This document shows positions 34,831 to 45,531 of a DNA stretch of 64,000 nt, piece by piece. A program made the position numbers and the translations under genes. This DNA comes from Pyropia yezoensis (taxonomy: Eukaryota; Rhodophyta; Bangiophyceae; Bangiales; Bangiaceae): contig CM020618.1 in NCBI GenBank assembly GCA_009829735.1, positions 41,531,030 through 41,595,029 on the forward strand, given 5' to 3'. Under the pieces are notes generated by a model. The model searched no databases and was not told the origin of the DNA. It was given only the letters and a program-made list of their open reading frames with translations. How positions within the stretch are numbered: position 1 is the first letter of the stretch; every line of letters starts with the position of its first letter.

Positions 34831-34892
34831 TGTCACCGTCCGAGCAGTGCTCGAGCAGTGCTCTGACGGCGTTGAATTTATGAAACCCCCTA
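34831..34892. repeat. 62-bp spacer at the palindrome centre
   Basis: It contains one complete transposon end (subterminal GAGCAGTGCTCGAGCAGTGC at 34843 and terminus GAATTTATGAAACCCC) and CTA. The right-hand copy lacks its own version, so only one inner end exists for two elements. Confidence 0.75.
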
Positions 34893-35165
34893 CTGCCGGT
34901 CCAAAGAGAGGGGACTGTTTGGACCAGTTTTTTAAATACAGACAGACTTGCCAGGTTGATGTCGGACTTTGTCCCGATCCTGCGCATTGCTGGCGTGCTT
35001 CTGCGGTCCTCTTCAGGCGTCTGCAGGTGCCTGCCGATTCAAGTGCTCTGCAGGGCACACTCCCCGATTCTCCACCGGCACGCACCCCACCCCCGATGAA
35101 CGACACGCCCCCCTACCACCCCCTTCTGCCACTGACCACTACACCTCCCGGTGCACCACGGCACC

Positions 35166-36574
35166 ATGGGCAGAGTGTCTTTGCGGCAGATTGCCCTTCG
35201 GCGCGCTGTGCGGCGCGTGCGCTTCTTCTCTGCGCTTGTCTGTCTTGAGGTGGGTGGCTTTTTGCCGCAGAACAGCATGGGTGTGTGCGGTGTGCCGGGT
35301 GTGTCGGCGACATCCCTGCTGTTTTTATGTGCTCGACAGGCACTCCGCGATCTATTGCAGAATCGCTATCTGCGCATGGGTCGGGTGCCTCTTCCCAAGA
35401 GCAGGGATTGGGGCTGGCGCGTGCTCGATGACCTCCCAGACCACCATTGGCGAGTATTCATGCGAATGAGCCGCGCAGCCTACGCGCATCTGAAGCAGTT
35501 GCTGTCGGAGCAGGCCGCCGAAGGGACACCTCCTCGCCGGCGACGTCCGTCGATCCCGCTGGACGTGCAATACAAAGTGGCACTGTTTAGGCTCGGGCAC
35601 TATGGCAACTCTGCAGGTACGTGTTTTTTTATCCATGTTTCTGGATGAGCAACACCCGTGACCATTGTGCTCTCCTTTTTTTGCCGCAAGGCTCTTACCA
35701 TTTTTCTGTCGGACACGCCATGTTTTTTTGTTGTTTTTTTTTTCTGTGCACAGGGGTCGTGTACGCGTCCAACATGTTTGGCCTGAGCTGCGGAGCGGTT
35801 GTGAGCTGCACTAATATGTTTGTACGCCGCGTAAGGCGCCTCGCGGACAAGCAGATTGTCTGGCCTGACGCTGAGCGCCGCAAGGAGCTCGCGGATTATG
35901 CATGGTCAACCTTTGGCTTCCGGGGCTGCATTGGGTCAGTCGACGGTACCACCGTCCCTCTGGCATACGCCCCAAGCTACCAGCCATGGACGTTTTGGGA
36001 CAGGCATGACCGCTATAGCATGCACTTGCTGCTGGCCTGCGATCACGACCGTACGATTCTGTCTGTGACTTTGGGTTTTACGGGCGCGGCTGGGGACCCG
36101 TTGGTGCAGCGCCATGCGGAGTGGCAGCGGCAACCTGGGCGGCACTTTGCGCCTCTCGAGTATCTCCTCGGTGACAAGGGCATGCATCGAACGGCGCGGG
36201 TTGTCTGCCCGTATAAGGGCAACGCGGCGCTGACGACGGAAAATGTGAATTTCAATTTCCAACTCGCTCGCCTGCGGGTCATAGCCGAGCATGTCATTGG
36301 CATCTTGAAGGGGCGTTGGATGAGTCTGCTTGGACTCCGCTGCCAGATCACGACGGAGAAGGACTTCAAGGCGGCGATGGACTGGATAATTGCGTGCTGT
36401 GTCCTACACAATATCTGTAATTCGGTGGGTGACGACGATGCCGAGGTCGTCGACGGCACGAGTGACTCGACCGAGGACGTGTCCCCTGCGTCGCAGACGG
36501 CTGAGGAGACCCGCGAGCGAGTGAAGCAAGATGTGCTCGCCTTCATGAGAGCCACTGGGGAGTTCAAAGGTTGA
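35166..36574 (+). CDS. PIF/Harbinger DDE transposase, two exons (right copy)
   Basis: Exon 1 is 35166-35616 and exon 2 35754-36574; the intron 35617-35753 has GTACGT and CACAG borders. The start is the first ATG of the exon 1 frame. Protein and DNA appear the same as the left copy, with SVDGTT, YLLGDKG and the Glu-containing KGRW helix all present. The two transposase genes point away from each other across the 62-bp centre, so the central region would act as a bidirectional promoter. Confidence 0.9.
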
Positions 36575-36802
36575 TAGGCGAGAGTGAGAAGGAGTAGTAC
36601 TGCTCGGTTTGTTTTGTCGCCACTGGTTGTCCACTGGTGTATGGTGCGTTGAGGGGGCGTGTACACAGCCCAGCTTCTGTTCATCCTGGCGCTGTCGAGC
36701 ACAAAAAAAGACACGAGCGGCGCCTGACGTACGAAAGCAAGAAACACCGCGGAAACAGCACATTGTACCGCTTCCCCCTCTCCCAACCGCGTCCCACCCT
36801 CG

Positions 36803-37891
36803 TCACAGACCAACTCCACCCGTTCCCATCCCACCATCCAGACCCCCCGCAGCCACAGCTCCCTCCTGACCGGAGGTGCTCCCTCGACCCGCCCACAGAG
36901 ACCCCCCACTCCCCTGCCCCCCCAACGCACAGATGCGATCCAGGATGTCCTGCGATGGCGCGCGCTGGTACAGGGCCTGCAATACCTCCAACGTCTTGAT
37001 CGTCACCGCGTTGTTGGCCTGCTGCGTCTCTGCCGCCGCACGTTGCTCCTCCGACCACAAGCGACGCATAGCAATCTCTCCCTCCCGCTGGTCGCGCCTC
37101 TCGTCCAGTCTGAACTGCCTCTCCGCCTGGCGCTCTGCCATCTCGGTCTGCATGCGCGCCGTCTCCAGGGCAATCCTGGCTTCCTCTCGCTTAGCAGCGT
37201 TGGTTGCCTCAACGTTGCCCCGCATAAAGTCGACCACCTCTTTTGTGCCGTCCAGGGCAACCACGCCAGCCTGGTCCGCCGCCGACGGCCGTCGAGACCG
37301 GCCGGTGGCGCCCCCGGGCTTGGATGACGTACGCAAGGAGTTGGGGGATGGGCCTGCCGGAGTAGCCACCGGAGCGCCGCTGCCGGCAGGCGCAGACGAC
37401 ACGAGCGGGCGCGGCTGCAATACCGGAGGTAGCACCCCTGCGCGCGGCTTGGGGGCGGACGTCTTAGGAGCTTGTCTAGGGGGGCCACTTTCGACAGATA
37501 ACTCCGCCTCGGTGGAGCAGGACGCACCAGACTCGGCGCCACTCGGTTCGCCCCCATCACTGCCCACGCCGCTGGCACCAGAAGCAGACGGCCGCGGAGA
37601 TGGAAGCGACGGTGCCGCGCGCGGTGGCGTTGCAGGGGACGCGGTGGTGTCCACGGGTCCGCCACGGTCCTGGTGAGCCGTAGTCGGCGGGGGCGTGGCC
37701 GCCTCAGAAGGGGAGTTGTCAAGCACCGACCCGACCGTGACTACGGGCGCCCGCAGGGTCTTGCCCGTGTGGCCGACGACAGCCGTCGCCATGCGCACCA
37801 ACGACACCATCTGCTCATAGGGCATTCTCCAAGTCGCGGCCTGGGCCTCGTCCTTGTTCTCGCGTTCCACCGCAAGCTCGGCCGCGCCCAT
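36803..37891 (-). CDS. Harbinger accessory ORF, part 2 (right copy)
   Basis: Mirror of 31831-32919: 362 codons with the same Pro/Ser-rich middle and C-terminal charged coiled coil. It converges on the right-copy transposase, with 228 bp between stops. No differences from the left copy were found in this frame. Confidence 0.5.
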   Translation of the reverse strand: MGAAELAVERENKDEAQAATWRMPYEQMVSLVRMATAVVGHTGKTLRAPVVTVGSVLDNSPSEAATPPPTTAHQDRGGPVDTTASPATPPRAAPSLPSPRPSASGASGVGSDGGEPSGAESGASCSTEAELSVESGPPRQAPKTSAPKPRAGVLPPVLQPRPLVSSAPAGSGAPVATPAGPSPNSLRTSSKPGGATGRSRRPSAADQAGVVALDGTKEVVDFMRGNVEATNAAKREEARIALETARMQTEMAERQAERQFRLDERRDQREGEIAMRRLWSEEQRAAAETQQANNAVTIKTLEVLQALYQRAPSQDILDRICALGGQGSGGSLWAGRGSTSGQEGAVAAGGLDGGMGTGGVGL

Positions 37892-38468
37892 GCCCGTCGG
37901 CGTTATCGCCCTTGTCCATGTGCGCCTTAATAGACTCCAAGATGCGCTTGACCGCCAGCTGGTTGATGCGCCCCCACTCCTCCTGCAGCTGCGAGTGCAC
38001 GCTAATCCAGGAGGCGGCGTTTGCCAACGAGAGCTGCAAGCTCGAGCCCGACTTGCTCGTCTTGCAATTGACGAAGGACACCCATAACTCCATGATGGTC
38101 ATCCTAACCTCGGGCTTAAAAACCCCGCCGGGGAGCTTGGGGTCCTTGGGCCGTCCACTTCGGCAGCGCTTGGCCCCGCTGCCACGATGCACGCCACGTG
38201 TCAAGCTGGTGGTGGCGGTGCTACCCGGACGCCGGCGGGATGCACCTCGCGCAGACGGCTCGGCTGGAGCGGCTGACGGTGGCAAGCGGCAAGTCGTGTT
38301 GGGTGCCGGGAGAGCAGGGGGGGATGGAGGGGGACCTGCGCCCGACCCGGACGGAGCGACCTCCTCTGCATCCGCCCAATACACCGTGGCTGACCCAGAA
38401 GGATGGCCGCCATGCGGCAGGCTTGTCTGAGTGGATGCCGCCTTCCGGCCGGATGCGTCTTGCTCCAT
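37815..38468 (-). CDS. Harbinger accessory ORF, part 1 (right copy)
   Basis: Mirror of 31254-31907, ATG at 38468. One amino-acid difference from the left copy is visible (Val for Ala in WISAHSQ), caused by a single base near 38000. The frame break to part 2 is shared by both copies. It therefore predates the duplication, or it is a real splice junction. Confidence 0.5.
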   Translation of the reverse strand: MEQDASGRKAASTQTSLPHGGHPSGSATVYWADAEEVAPSGSGAGPPPSPPALPAPNTTCRLPPSAAPAEPSARGASRRRPGSTATTSLTRGVHRGSGAKRCRSGRPKDPKLPGGVFKPEVRMTIMELWVSFVNCKTSKSGSSLQLSLANAASWISVHSQLQEEWGRINQLAVKRILESIKAHMDKGDNADGHGRGRACGGTREQGRGPGRDLENAL

Positions 38469-39371
38469 TTGTTGCTGACTAGACGTAGGTGCACAGAATG
38501 AAAGCGCACGCACACTCGCACACACATCCAAGGAACAAATAGATGCACACACACGGCGAGAAAAAAGGGCAAGATATCCTCAAAAAGTCAGACACCCACC
38601 ATGAATATATGCTACGACAGCACGCAGACGGTCACCTCCAGCAGCCGCTCGCCGTGCAGCACTGCGCGAAAAAGGGGGTGGATAGCTCACGACAGGCAGA
38701 CGGTCACCACCAGGAGCCCCTCGCCGTGCAGCTCGGCGCAAAAAAGAGAGTGGATAACTAACCTGAGGGTCTGGATGGACAGCGACGCGTGGGAGATTGA
38801 GGGGGACAGGTTCGCGTGCAGGAGACGCGGCTGCCGGGGAAGCGCCGCAAGGATGCGCTGTACAGAATCTCGGAGAGGTGCTCGCTGTCGACGGTGCAGA
38901 CGGGACGGAACCCGAGCTGGTCAGCGGGGGCTGCTCTTGTAGCCAGGGCGACGGATCCCACGGCCATGTGGAGCCCTACCGACAGCGTCGGAGACCCAGC
39001 GAGCAGCGTTGTGTGCACCCCTGAGGGCATGAGGGTGCGGCCGCCCCGGGGCCACGCAGGCGGGCCATGCGGTCGCATCACCGGCCGCTGCTGGCGGGCG
39101 GCGCAACAACCGCTGGCCGTGTTACGTAAATCACTTCGCCCGATTGGACCACTCATAGCACGCCATTGCAAGGGTTGAGGCTTCCAGATGATGACGCGGC
39201 CAGCGTGGGGCCCCGAATCATCACAGCGCTCGCCGCCACGTAGCATCGTACACGTGGCTGTGGACCGGCAGTGCAACCGAGAGCACTGCTCGAGCACTGT
39301 CGACGAATTTGTGGAACAGCCTAGTCGTTCCCGCCGCCCTCCGCCCCCCCCCCCTTCCTTCCCCATCTGCG

Positions 39372-40277
39372 CTAACTTCGACGCTTTTCGGGCGGCCACC
39401 GCCGTCGACGCCTGTCGCGGTCGGGGGAGGGAGCGGGGGCGGTGGTGGCGACGGCGGCGGCGGCAGTGGTGAGGGTGGCTGGAGGTGGCAGCGACCGTGG
39501 GCGCCGGCCACCGCGGCGCGGTCGTCGCCGTCGACGCTGCTGCTCCCGCTGCCGCCGCAACTGGGCGGCTGCAGCGGCGGTGGGGGTGGGGAGAGTGACG
39601 CGGGGGTGGGTGGGGCAGGGGGTGGATGGCAGCCCACGCTGCCCCCCCCGCTCCGCGACGGGGCGGGGGAGGGGGTGGGGGACAGTCGGCGGCGTGGGTG
39701 ATGACACCTCTGTGGACGTTCCCATCATCGCGGACACGGACAGCAGGGCGGGACTGGACCACGGCGGCGGCGACGGTGCGTAGTGCGCGACCGCGTCGGC
39801 GTTGTCGGCGGCGTCGGCCGGGGAGGGGGAGCCGGGAGCGCTTGTCGGGGTTGGGCTCGCTGTTGTTGCGGGGAGGCACTCGTCAACGGACGGGGGCTGC
39901 AACTGGACGCGGGCGGGCGGGGAGGGGGCAGGGGGGTGCGCTGGTGGGCGTCGATGCGGCCGCCACGGCCGACGCTGGGTGCTGCCGCGGCGCTGGCGGG
40001 GGGGTTGTCGCGGCGCCCACGGTCGGCGGCCGATGGGGGCAACACCGACCGCGTGGGCGGCGGTACCGGCGGCAGCGGTAGAGCTGCCACCGCTGGCGCC
40101 CCACGCGGCGGGGTACGCGGCGAGGGCGACGGCGCGGCGGAAGGAAAGCGCTGCTGCCGCGACGTAGGGCGGGATGTCGACGTCGACCGGCGGGAGGGGC
40201 GGCACGGGATGCGGCGGCGCAGGTGCATGGACCGGGGGGGACGGCCGTCGTCGGCCGTGCGGGAGGCGGCGCGCCAT
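39372..40277 (-). CDS. hypothetical Pro/Ala/Arg-rich ORF
   Basis: 301 codons from ATG 40277, divergent from the R3H-like gene. Most is Pro/Ala/Arg-rich and could be a by-product of GC bias. Residues about 33-62 (IPPYVAAAALSFRRAVALAA) have ordinary composition. It ends 50 bp from the Harbinger terminus. Opposite-strand frames of similar length exist, so coding is doubtful. Confidence 0.2.
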   Translation of the reverse strand: MARRLPHGRRRPSPPVHAPAPPHPVPPLPPVDVDIPPYVAAAALSFRRAVALAAYPAAWGASGGSSTAAAGTAAHAVGVAPIGRRPWAPRQPPRQRRGSTQRRPWRPHRRPPAHPPAPSPPARVQLQPPSVDECLPATTASPTPTSAPGSPSPADAADNADAVAHYAPSPPPWSSPALLSVSAMMGTSTEVSSPTPPTVPHPLPRPVAERGGQRGLPSTPCPTHPRVTLPTPTAAAAAQLRRQREQQRRRRRPRRGGRRPRSLPPPATLTTAAAAVATTAPAPSPDRDRRRRRWPPEKRRS

Positions 40278-40537
40278 TGAGCCGAGCGCCTGTCACCGCA
40301 GCCGTTGGCCGTGGCGCGGCACTGCCCTCCCCCCGGCCGCCAACCCACCGCCGCGCGCCCCGTCCACCGCCCGCCTACTCGCCCGCGTTAGTGCTCGACC
40401 CACCTGCGGCCGCGCCCGCCTGCGGCTGCTTCTTCCCTCCTCGCCCCCGGCCTCCCCCCCCCCCGCCTGCATTTTCCAGCCCACCCATCTTTTCATTAGC
40501 CCCCCCCCCTTGAACCCCCCCCCCCCCCCCCGCCGCC

Positions 40538-41547
40538 ATGGAGACCTGGGACGGCGGCACCCGCGCGGCGACGCTGGAGGAAGTCGTCGACGAGTGGCTC
40601 CTCGTCGTCCTCGCATCGCCCCGTACCCGGGCGGTGCTTGGGCTGCTCGAGGAGTGGCTCGCCGCCTTTGCGTCCGACCCGGCGCAGGAGCGAGTGGTGC
40701 TGCCGCCGCGGTCGGCGTATCTTCGGCGGACTGTCGCGTGGGTGGCGCTGCCGTCTGGGCCGCGCGAGGAGGCGAAGTGGCGGGGGGGGGTGGGAGGAGG
40801 GGAAAGCGCCCGCCGCGGAGAAGGGGGGACGCCGCCGCGGCGGCGGCGGCGGCAGCGGCGGCAGCGGCAAAGGGAGAGGGTGAGGGCGTCGGGGCGGTCC
40901 CTCCGCCGTCCCCGCCGCCGCACGCCGACGCGGCGGCCTCCCCCGCGGCGGTGGGGCCGTCTACCCCGGCGGCGGCCGGCGCGACGGCGGCGGCGGCCGC
41001 CGCCGCCGCGGCGGCCCGCCCGTCGCCCGGGATCGGCAAGACCGGGTGCGCCAACGCCCCCCCCCCCCCACCCATCGAGGCGCTGCTGCTCGTCAAGCTC
41101 CCCGACTCGGCGCCACCGGCGCGGTGCCTGTGCACGACGGACCTCCACAAGCAGACCGATATGGTGCGGCGGGCGGCGACGCCCGCGCCACCGCCGGCAG
41201 CCGTTGCTGGGGGGGGGGGGTGCGCCGCGGCGAATGGCAGCCTGGCGGCCGCCGACGGCGGCGGCAGTGGCGGCGGAGGCTACCGTGGCGGGGGCGGAGT
41301 CATCAGTGGCGGCGGCGGCGGCGGCGGCGGCGGCCCCATCACCACAGACGAGTGCCTCTTCGACGGCCGCGCCATTTTTCTCCGCCGCGGCCCCCGCAAC
41401 GGCGCCGCCGGCGCCGGCGCCGGCGCGGCCGGCGCAGCCGGCGGTGGCGCACCCCCCCGCGGCGTCGGCCTCCCCGCGGCGGGCTCTTCGAGCAGCCTCG
41501 AGGGCAACCTTCGCCTCGTCTCCGAGGAGGTGAACGCGCGCGCGTAA
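40538..41547 (+). CDS. R3H-domain-like protein, frame interrupted by a G-run
   Basis: The ATG at 40538 has an excellent context (GCCGCCATGG) after a long C-run. The first 75 residues (VDEWLLVVLASPRTRAVLGL, then FASDPAQERVVLPPRSAYLR) match the R3H layout: a helix with xxNPRxRxxxLxLE, FxxDPxQ, then PPxSxYxR. R3H domains bind single-stranded nucleic acid; the usual H of RxxxH is replaced by Trp here. Around 40780-40795 a run of Gs breaks the frame. The +1-related frame then continues through poly-Ala to IEALLLVKLPDSAPPARCL, similar to the strand after R3H (VxVxKT...RxPxxxL), and further to a stop at 41547. An indel in the G-run or an intron would reconcile the two. Moderate confidence. Confidence 0.4.
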
Positions 41548-42110
41548 GCGGGTGCAGCCGAGGCGACGCCCCCCCCGCGGGGGGCGGCCGCCACCCCCCC
41601 CCCCCCCCTTACGTGCTCCCGCCGCCAAGCTGCACCCCCCCCCTTCCCGAGAGGCCCTCTCTCGCGACGCTGGCGCCGCCCACGACGCGGCGCGGGAGCA
41701 GCGGGAGGACGACCTCGCGGACCCCAACTTTGACCGCTGCTTCGCCCGCTGGGCGGCCGCCCCGCCGGGCAGTCGCCTCGCCTACCCGCTGCTATCGTCG
41801 CTGAGCGGTGGGGGCGGTAGGGGCGGCGGCGGCAGCGGCGGCGCCGAGGACGCTGTTGCTGTCATCGTCATGGCCCGGCACATGCGACACGGGGATGCAG
41901 AAGAGGGAGCACGGCACCCCCCCGTCGGTGCCCCCCCCCGAGGCGGTCTCAAACGCAACGTCGGCGGCGCAGCCGCCCACGGTGCTGCCATCATCCCCCC
42001 CCTCATCCCCGCTCTCACCCCCCCTCCCGGGCGCTACTGTCAGTGGCGCTGTCCAAGCGGCTGGCGTCACCGTCCTCCGCCCCGCCGTCTCCGTCGCCGT
42101 CTCCGTCGCC

Positions 42111-42440
42111 ATCGTCGGCGACCGGAACCACTGTATTTCACTGCATGTTTTCCTGTATTTCAACGCCTTGAAATGCAGTAGATACAGGCAGATGCTTGGA
42201 ACTCAGGCACCGAAAAAGGGCAGCAAGAATGGTGTGATGCACCATACACCACGTGTATTGCATCCCGTAACACACCTCAATGCAACCTAGATTGCAGTGT
42301 GAAACACATAGAGCTGAATAGGCCACTACAGTGCGTATCCGGCACAGTCGGGATGACGCCGGATGACGGCCCCTTTTATTCCGGTCCTTGTGGAATCGCT
42401 CATCCATTTTTGCTCACTTTAGTAGTTACTGAGCACCTTC
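42111..42440 (+). repeat. dispersed repeat, uninterrupted copy (empty site for element B)
   Basis: It starts GTCGGCGACCGGAACCACTG, with GCATGTTTT, TTCAACGCC and GAAATGCAG downstream; later come GAATAGGC, GTATCCGGCA and TTCCGGTCCTTGTGGAAT. The same words occur in order at 48180-48401 and continue at 62263-62340 after element B. This copy shows the pre-insertion state around TATCC (42348-42352). Confidence 0.75.
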
Positions 42441-42697
42441 TCAAAGCATTTGGACACGTGTTACAGAGGCGGGCCACCTGGAGCTGCCTGATCAGGTGAA
42501 TAGACACAGGCACAGACACACGCCAGAGGCAGAAACAGTCACAGCCACTTGCCGCATCGACGTCAATGCCTCGCCGCAGTGTCTGCGCCGCCCCAGACAC
42601 CCGCCGTCCCTGACACAGTGGGCAGACACACCGTTCAACGGATCCCGCCAGACACTCCGCACGCCTGCTGATGCTCCCACGCGCGGCCGCCTGTACT

Positions 42698-43903
42698 CGC
42701 CGTCACCCGACGCACACAACTACGCCCGCGGCCTCCCGCCCACATGTCCTCCCGTACCACAGCAGACGCATTCACCCGCCGACGCACGCACCTAAATCAC
42801 CATAGCAGCTGCGTCCGGCTCATCCATCCACATGCACCACTCACGGCATACTCTGCCCGTACCTGATGGGTACGCAAAAAGACCAAGGGGAGGAGGGAGA
42901 GGGCGCCGGGGGGCGTGAAGTCGCGTGGAGAGGAGCCGGGAAGCCGGGGGCGGTAAAGTAGGGAAGAGAGGACACCAGCGCGGCAAGGATCACATTGAGA
43001 AGGAACTGCGAAAGGTACGTAGCGGGCAAAAAACTCGTGAATATCAAAAACATGCAGGTAATTGCAAGCCAACGCAACGCACATGCAGGGAAATGCAAGC
43101 CAATGTAGCGCATGACATGGAACTGTGCATGTATGGCACTCCCATGTGTATTGTCTTCCTACCACCACCACCACGGCAACTGCCACCCTCCCACACGCCC
43201 TCTCGTACCACCGCGCGAGCAGCCCCCCGCTCACACACCCACGTACATCACCAGAGCAGCTCCGTCCAGCCGATCCACCCACATGCACCACCCATGGCAT
43301 CCTCCGCACATACCCGAGTAATGGACAAGAAGAGTAAGCGGAAAAGGAAGAGCGTGGGTGCGGGGAAGCGGGAGAGGCGATGGAGGGAAGCGGGGGGGGT
43401 GCGGAAGGTGGAAAGTGAAGGGAGCACGCCAGCTCGACAAGAAAAAGATCCAGAACCTGCGAAAGGTGCGTAGCGAGTAGAACACTGGTGAATATGCAAG
43501 ATAGCGCAGATAACTGCAAGCCAACGCAACGCAGTTGCAGGGAAATGCAAGCCAATGTACCGCATGACATGGAACTGTGCATGTATGGCACCCCCATGAG
43601 TATTGTCTTCCTACCGCCACCACCACGGCAACTGCCACCCTCCCACACGCCCTCTCGTACCACCGCGCAAGCATTTCCCCGTGCACACACCCACGTACAT
43701 CACCAGAGCAGCTCCGTCCAGCCGATCCACCCACATGCATCACCCATGGCATCCTCCGCACATACCTGAGTGAAGGACAAGAAGAGCAAGCGGAAAAGGA
43801 AGAGCGTGGGTGCGGGGAAGCGGGAGAGGAGATGGAGGGAAGCGGGGGGGGCGCGAGGGGTGAAGAGGGGGGGGGTGGGGTGGGGGGCATGGGTGCGGGG
43901 AAG
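42698..43903. repeat. 452-bp-period tandem array, about 2.6 copies
   Basis: Units are 43000-43451 and 43452-43903, plus a more diverged partial unit ending at 42999. Anchors: CAAGCCAACGCAACGCA at 43065 and 43517; CATCACCAGAGCAGCTCC at 43246 and 43698; the diverged form at 42795. Long overlapping frames on both strands follow the repeat and look non-coding. Confidence 0.85.
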
Positions 43904-44095
43904 TGGGAGAGGAGATGGAGATAAGGGGGGCGCGGGGGGTGGAGACGGGGGGGGGTGGGGGGGGAGCAGGAAAGGAATGGGACACGACACGGTGGGAGAA
44001 GGGGCAGTCCGGGAGAGCGCTTGCAGGGGATGGAGGAGAGTGCGAGCGGGGCGTGGAGGGGGGGGTGAGGTGGAGGCAAGGCGGTGGGTGGAGGG
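43830..44095. repeat. G-rich low-complexity tract
   Basis: Repeated runs of 4-9 Gs on the plus strand, with GGGAAG/GGAGAGG words. Quadruplex-prone. Between 44096 and 44877 I see no gene, only moderately AT-richer sequence. Confidence 0.7.
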
Positions 44096-44877
44096 GGCAA
44101 TGTGTGGCAAGCCCGGTTCGTGCTTCCCACGCATCCAATGGCGTGCGGTCTGCACCGCAGCGACGGTGACCACCAGTTCATTCATTGGGCAACAAGTGGT
44201 GGTGGCGGATTGCGCTGATTGGTCAAGCAAATAATGTTCTTATGGAGCAAGCCCGTGCAAGGCTCTGCCCACTCTGTTCAGATTCTGTGAGAGTTCAACA
44301 AAAGATCCTGTACTTGCGCAAACGGAAAGTTCACATACTGACGAAAACGTACTTGAAGCATCCCCAATTTCGGAGTGCTCGAGCATTCTAACGTAAGTCA
44401 TCAAGAGGACATGCGGAAATGCAACGTTTTCAAAACACATCATCACATCGACCAACCAGAACGCGATGGTGCCCCTATGCAAATTCACGATAGTGGTGTC
44501 GAATGAGACTTATCATGAACAATTAAGGTCCACTAACTTTCTCGAGAAGAAATCTGAAGTGAGACCGATTTGGTAGCTTGTCAGTCCTCCATGCCCCTGC
44601 GGGATATTTTTTTACGTCGCAGTAGCTTGCCCGGAAGCGGGGGATCACGCTGTCGAATGAGCCCAGCGTCTTGCTCCCGTCGTCATTCGTCCTCCCGAAC
44701 AAGTTCCAAGAGCTGAATTGATGTATTGAGAGCCCTTCTTGGAGGGGGAGTCAACATGAGCAACTGGTAGGGCTGGGGGGGCGCGGGGGGGCGGGGAGGC
44801 AGAGAGCTTCCGGAGCTGCGATTGACTAGGATTTGAGGAGTCAGATGAGAATTCTGGGAAAGAGGGGTGGCGATTGC

Positions 44878-45531
44878 TCAGGACGTGGCAAGGAGAGGCG
44901 ATTCGGTGAAATCTTCAATCATGGACACGCAGTCGTACAGGCTCTTGCTCTTCGCTGACTGCACCAAGTCGACAGTCCTCTGACTTGTGCCCAGAAGGCA
45001 CCGTGCCCCTCCCCAAGGACGATTCTCGGGAGGTGCTTCGCGTGGTGATGTGGGAGGGGTGCGAGCCGGGAACGGGATCATCACTTGTGGAGGATCTCGG
45101 TGCGATTTAAGACAAGCTGAGTCCAGAATCAGCTCACTGGCGTCGGTAGATGCGCAAATGAGCATGTTCAGGAGGGGATGCAAAAAAGTAGCCTGCGTGA
45201 ATGGAGGCTCGGGCGAGGCTGTGTGGTCAATCAGATGTCCTGAAACGTCCGGACCGCGTGATCTGGTCGGGTCGGAAGAATTGGTGGACTCTTCAGCGAT
45301 ATATTTTGAACGAAGACGACTCTGGCGGCCGGGCGTGTAGGCGTGGAGAACGAAAGGTCGATGTTTCGTCCTCCGTGACTCGACCAGCTTGTCCGATGCG
45401 ACTGTCGGAGTCGCGATGGCCAGTGTGTGAGGAGCGGTGATGTGCATGAGGGATCTGTGTTGCAGGGAAATACAAGAAGATGCGGCGATACACAAGTCAT
45501 GACATGTATTGCAGTGGTGCTCTCTTTTCAT
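44878..45531 (-). CDS. hypothetical protein, 217 aa
   Basis: The ATG is at 45531 and the frame ends TGA at 44878. The N terminus is Cys/His-rich (MKREHHCNTCHDLCIAASSC), though this part overlaps TGCAA-rich repeat DNA and may be spurious. From about residue 45 the composition is normal, unlike its Ala/Gly-rich neighbours, with helical stretches (LLNMLICASTDASELILDSA, DLVQSAKSKSLYDCVSMIED). No family recognised and no near neighbour on the same strand. Confidence 0.3.
   Translation of the reverse strand: MKREHHCNTCHDLCIAASSCISLQHRSLMHITAPHTLAIATPTVASDKLVESRRTKHRPFVLHAYTPGRQSRLRSKYIAEESTNSSDPTRSRGPDVSGHLIDHTASPEPPFTQATFLHPLLNMLICASTDASELILDSACLKSHRDPPQVMIPFPARTPPTSPREAPPENRPWGGARCLLGTSQRTVDLVQSAKSKSLYDCVSMIEDFTESPLLATS

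Larger units (their letters stand above)
30401..34889. mobile_element. PIF/Harbinger DNA transposon, left copy
   Basis: The left end GGCTGTTTCACAAATTC and the right end GAATTTATGAAACCCC form imperfect terminal inverted repeats sharing GTTTCAyAAATTC. Both are followed by subterminal GAGCAGTGCTC-type palindromes. CTA flanks both ends (30398-30400 and 34890-34892), a 3-bp target duplication as expected for this superfamily. It contains two accessory-type frames (+) and a spliced DDE transposase (-), transcribed toward each other. Confidence 0.8.
34893..39321. mobile_element. PIF/Harbinger DNA transposon, inverted right copy lacking its inner end
   Basis: Mirror image of 30401-34830. The outer terminus is GAATTTGTGGAACAGCC, followed by TAG at 39322. 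The inner ~60 bp with the terminal repeat is missing, so on its own this copy could not be excised. The whole pair might move through its two outer ends. Confidence 0.8.
30397..39325. repeat. 8.9-kb near-perfect palindrome (inverted repeat arms ~4.43 kb)
   Basis: Any position p in the left arm matches 69722 minus p on the other strand. Arms are 30397-34830 and 34893-39325 with a 62-bp spacer. I found only a few differences: one base in the ORF1 region near 31722, one near 30410, and a homopolymer/indel near 34809-34817. Both arms end exactly at the transposon terminus plus CTA(G). Confidence 0.95.

Noticed and set aside
43231-44181. 316-codon minus-strand Pro/Ser/Cys-rich frame
   Set aside because: It follows the 452-bp tandem repeat and the G-rich tract, and repeated peptide blocks simply reflect the DNA repeat.
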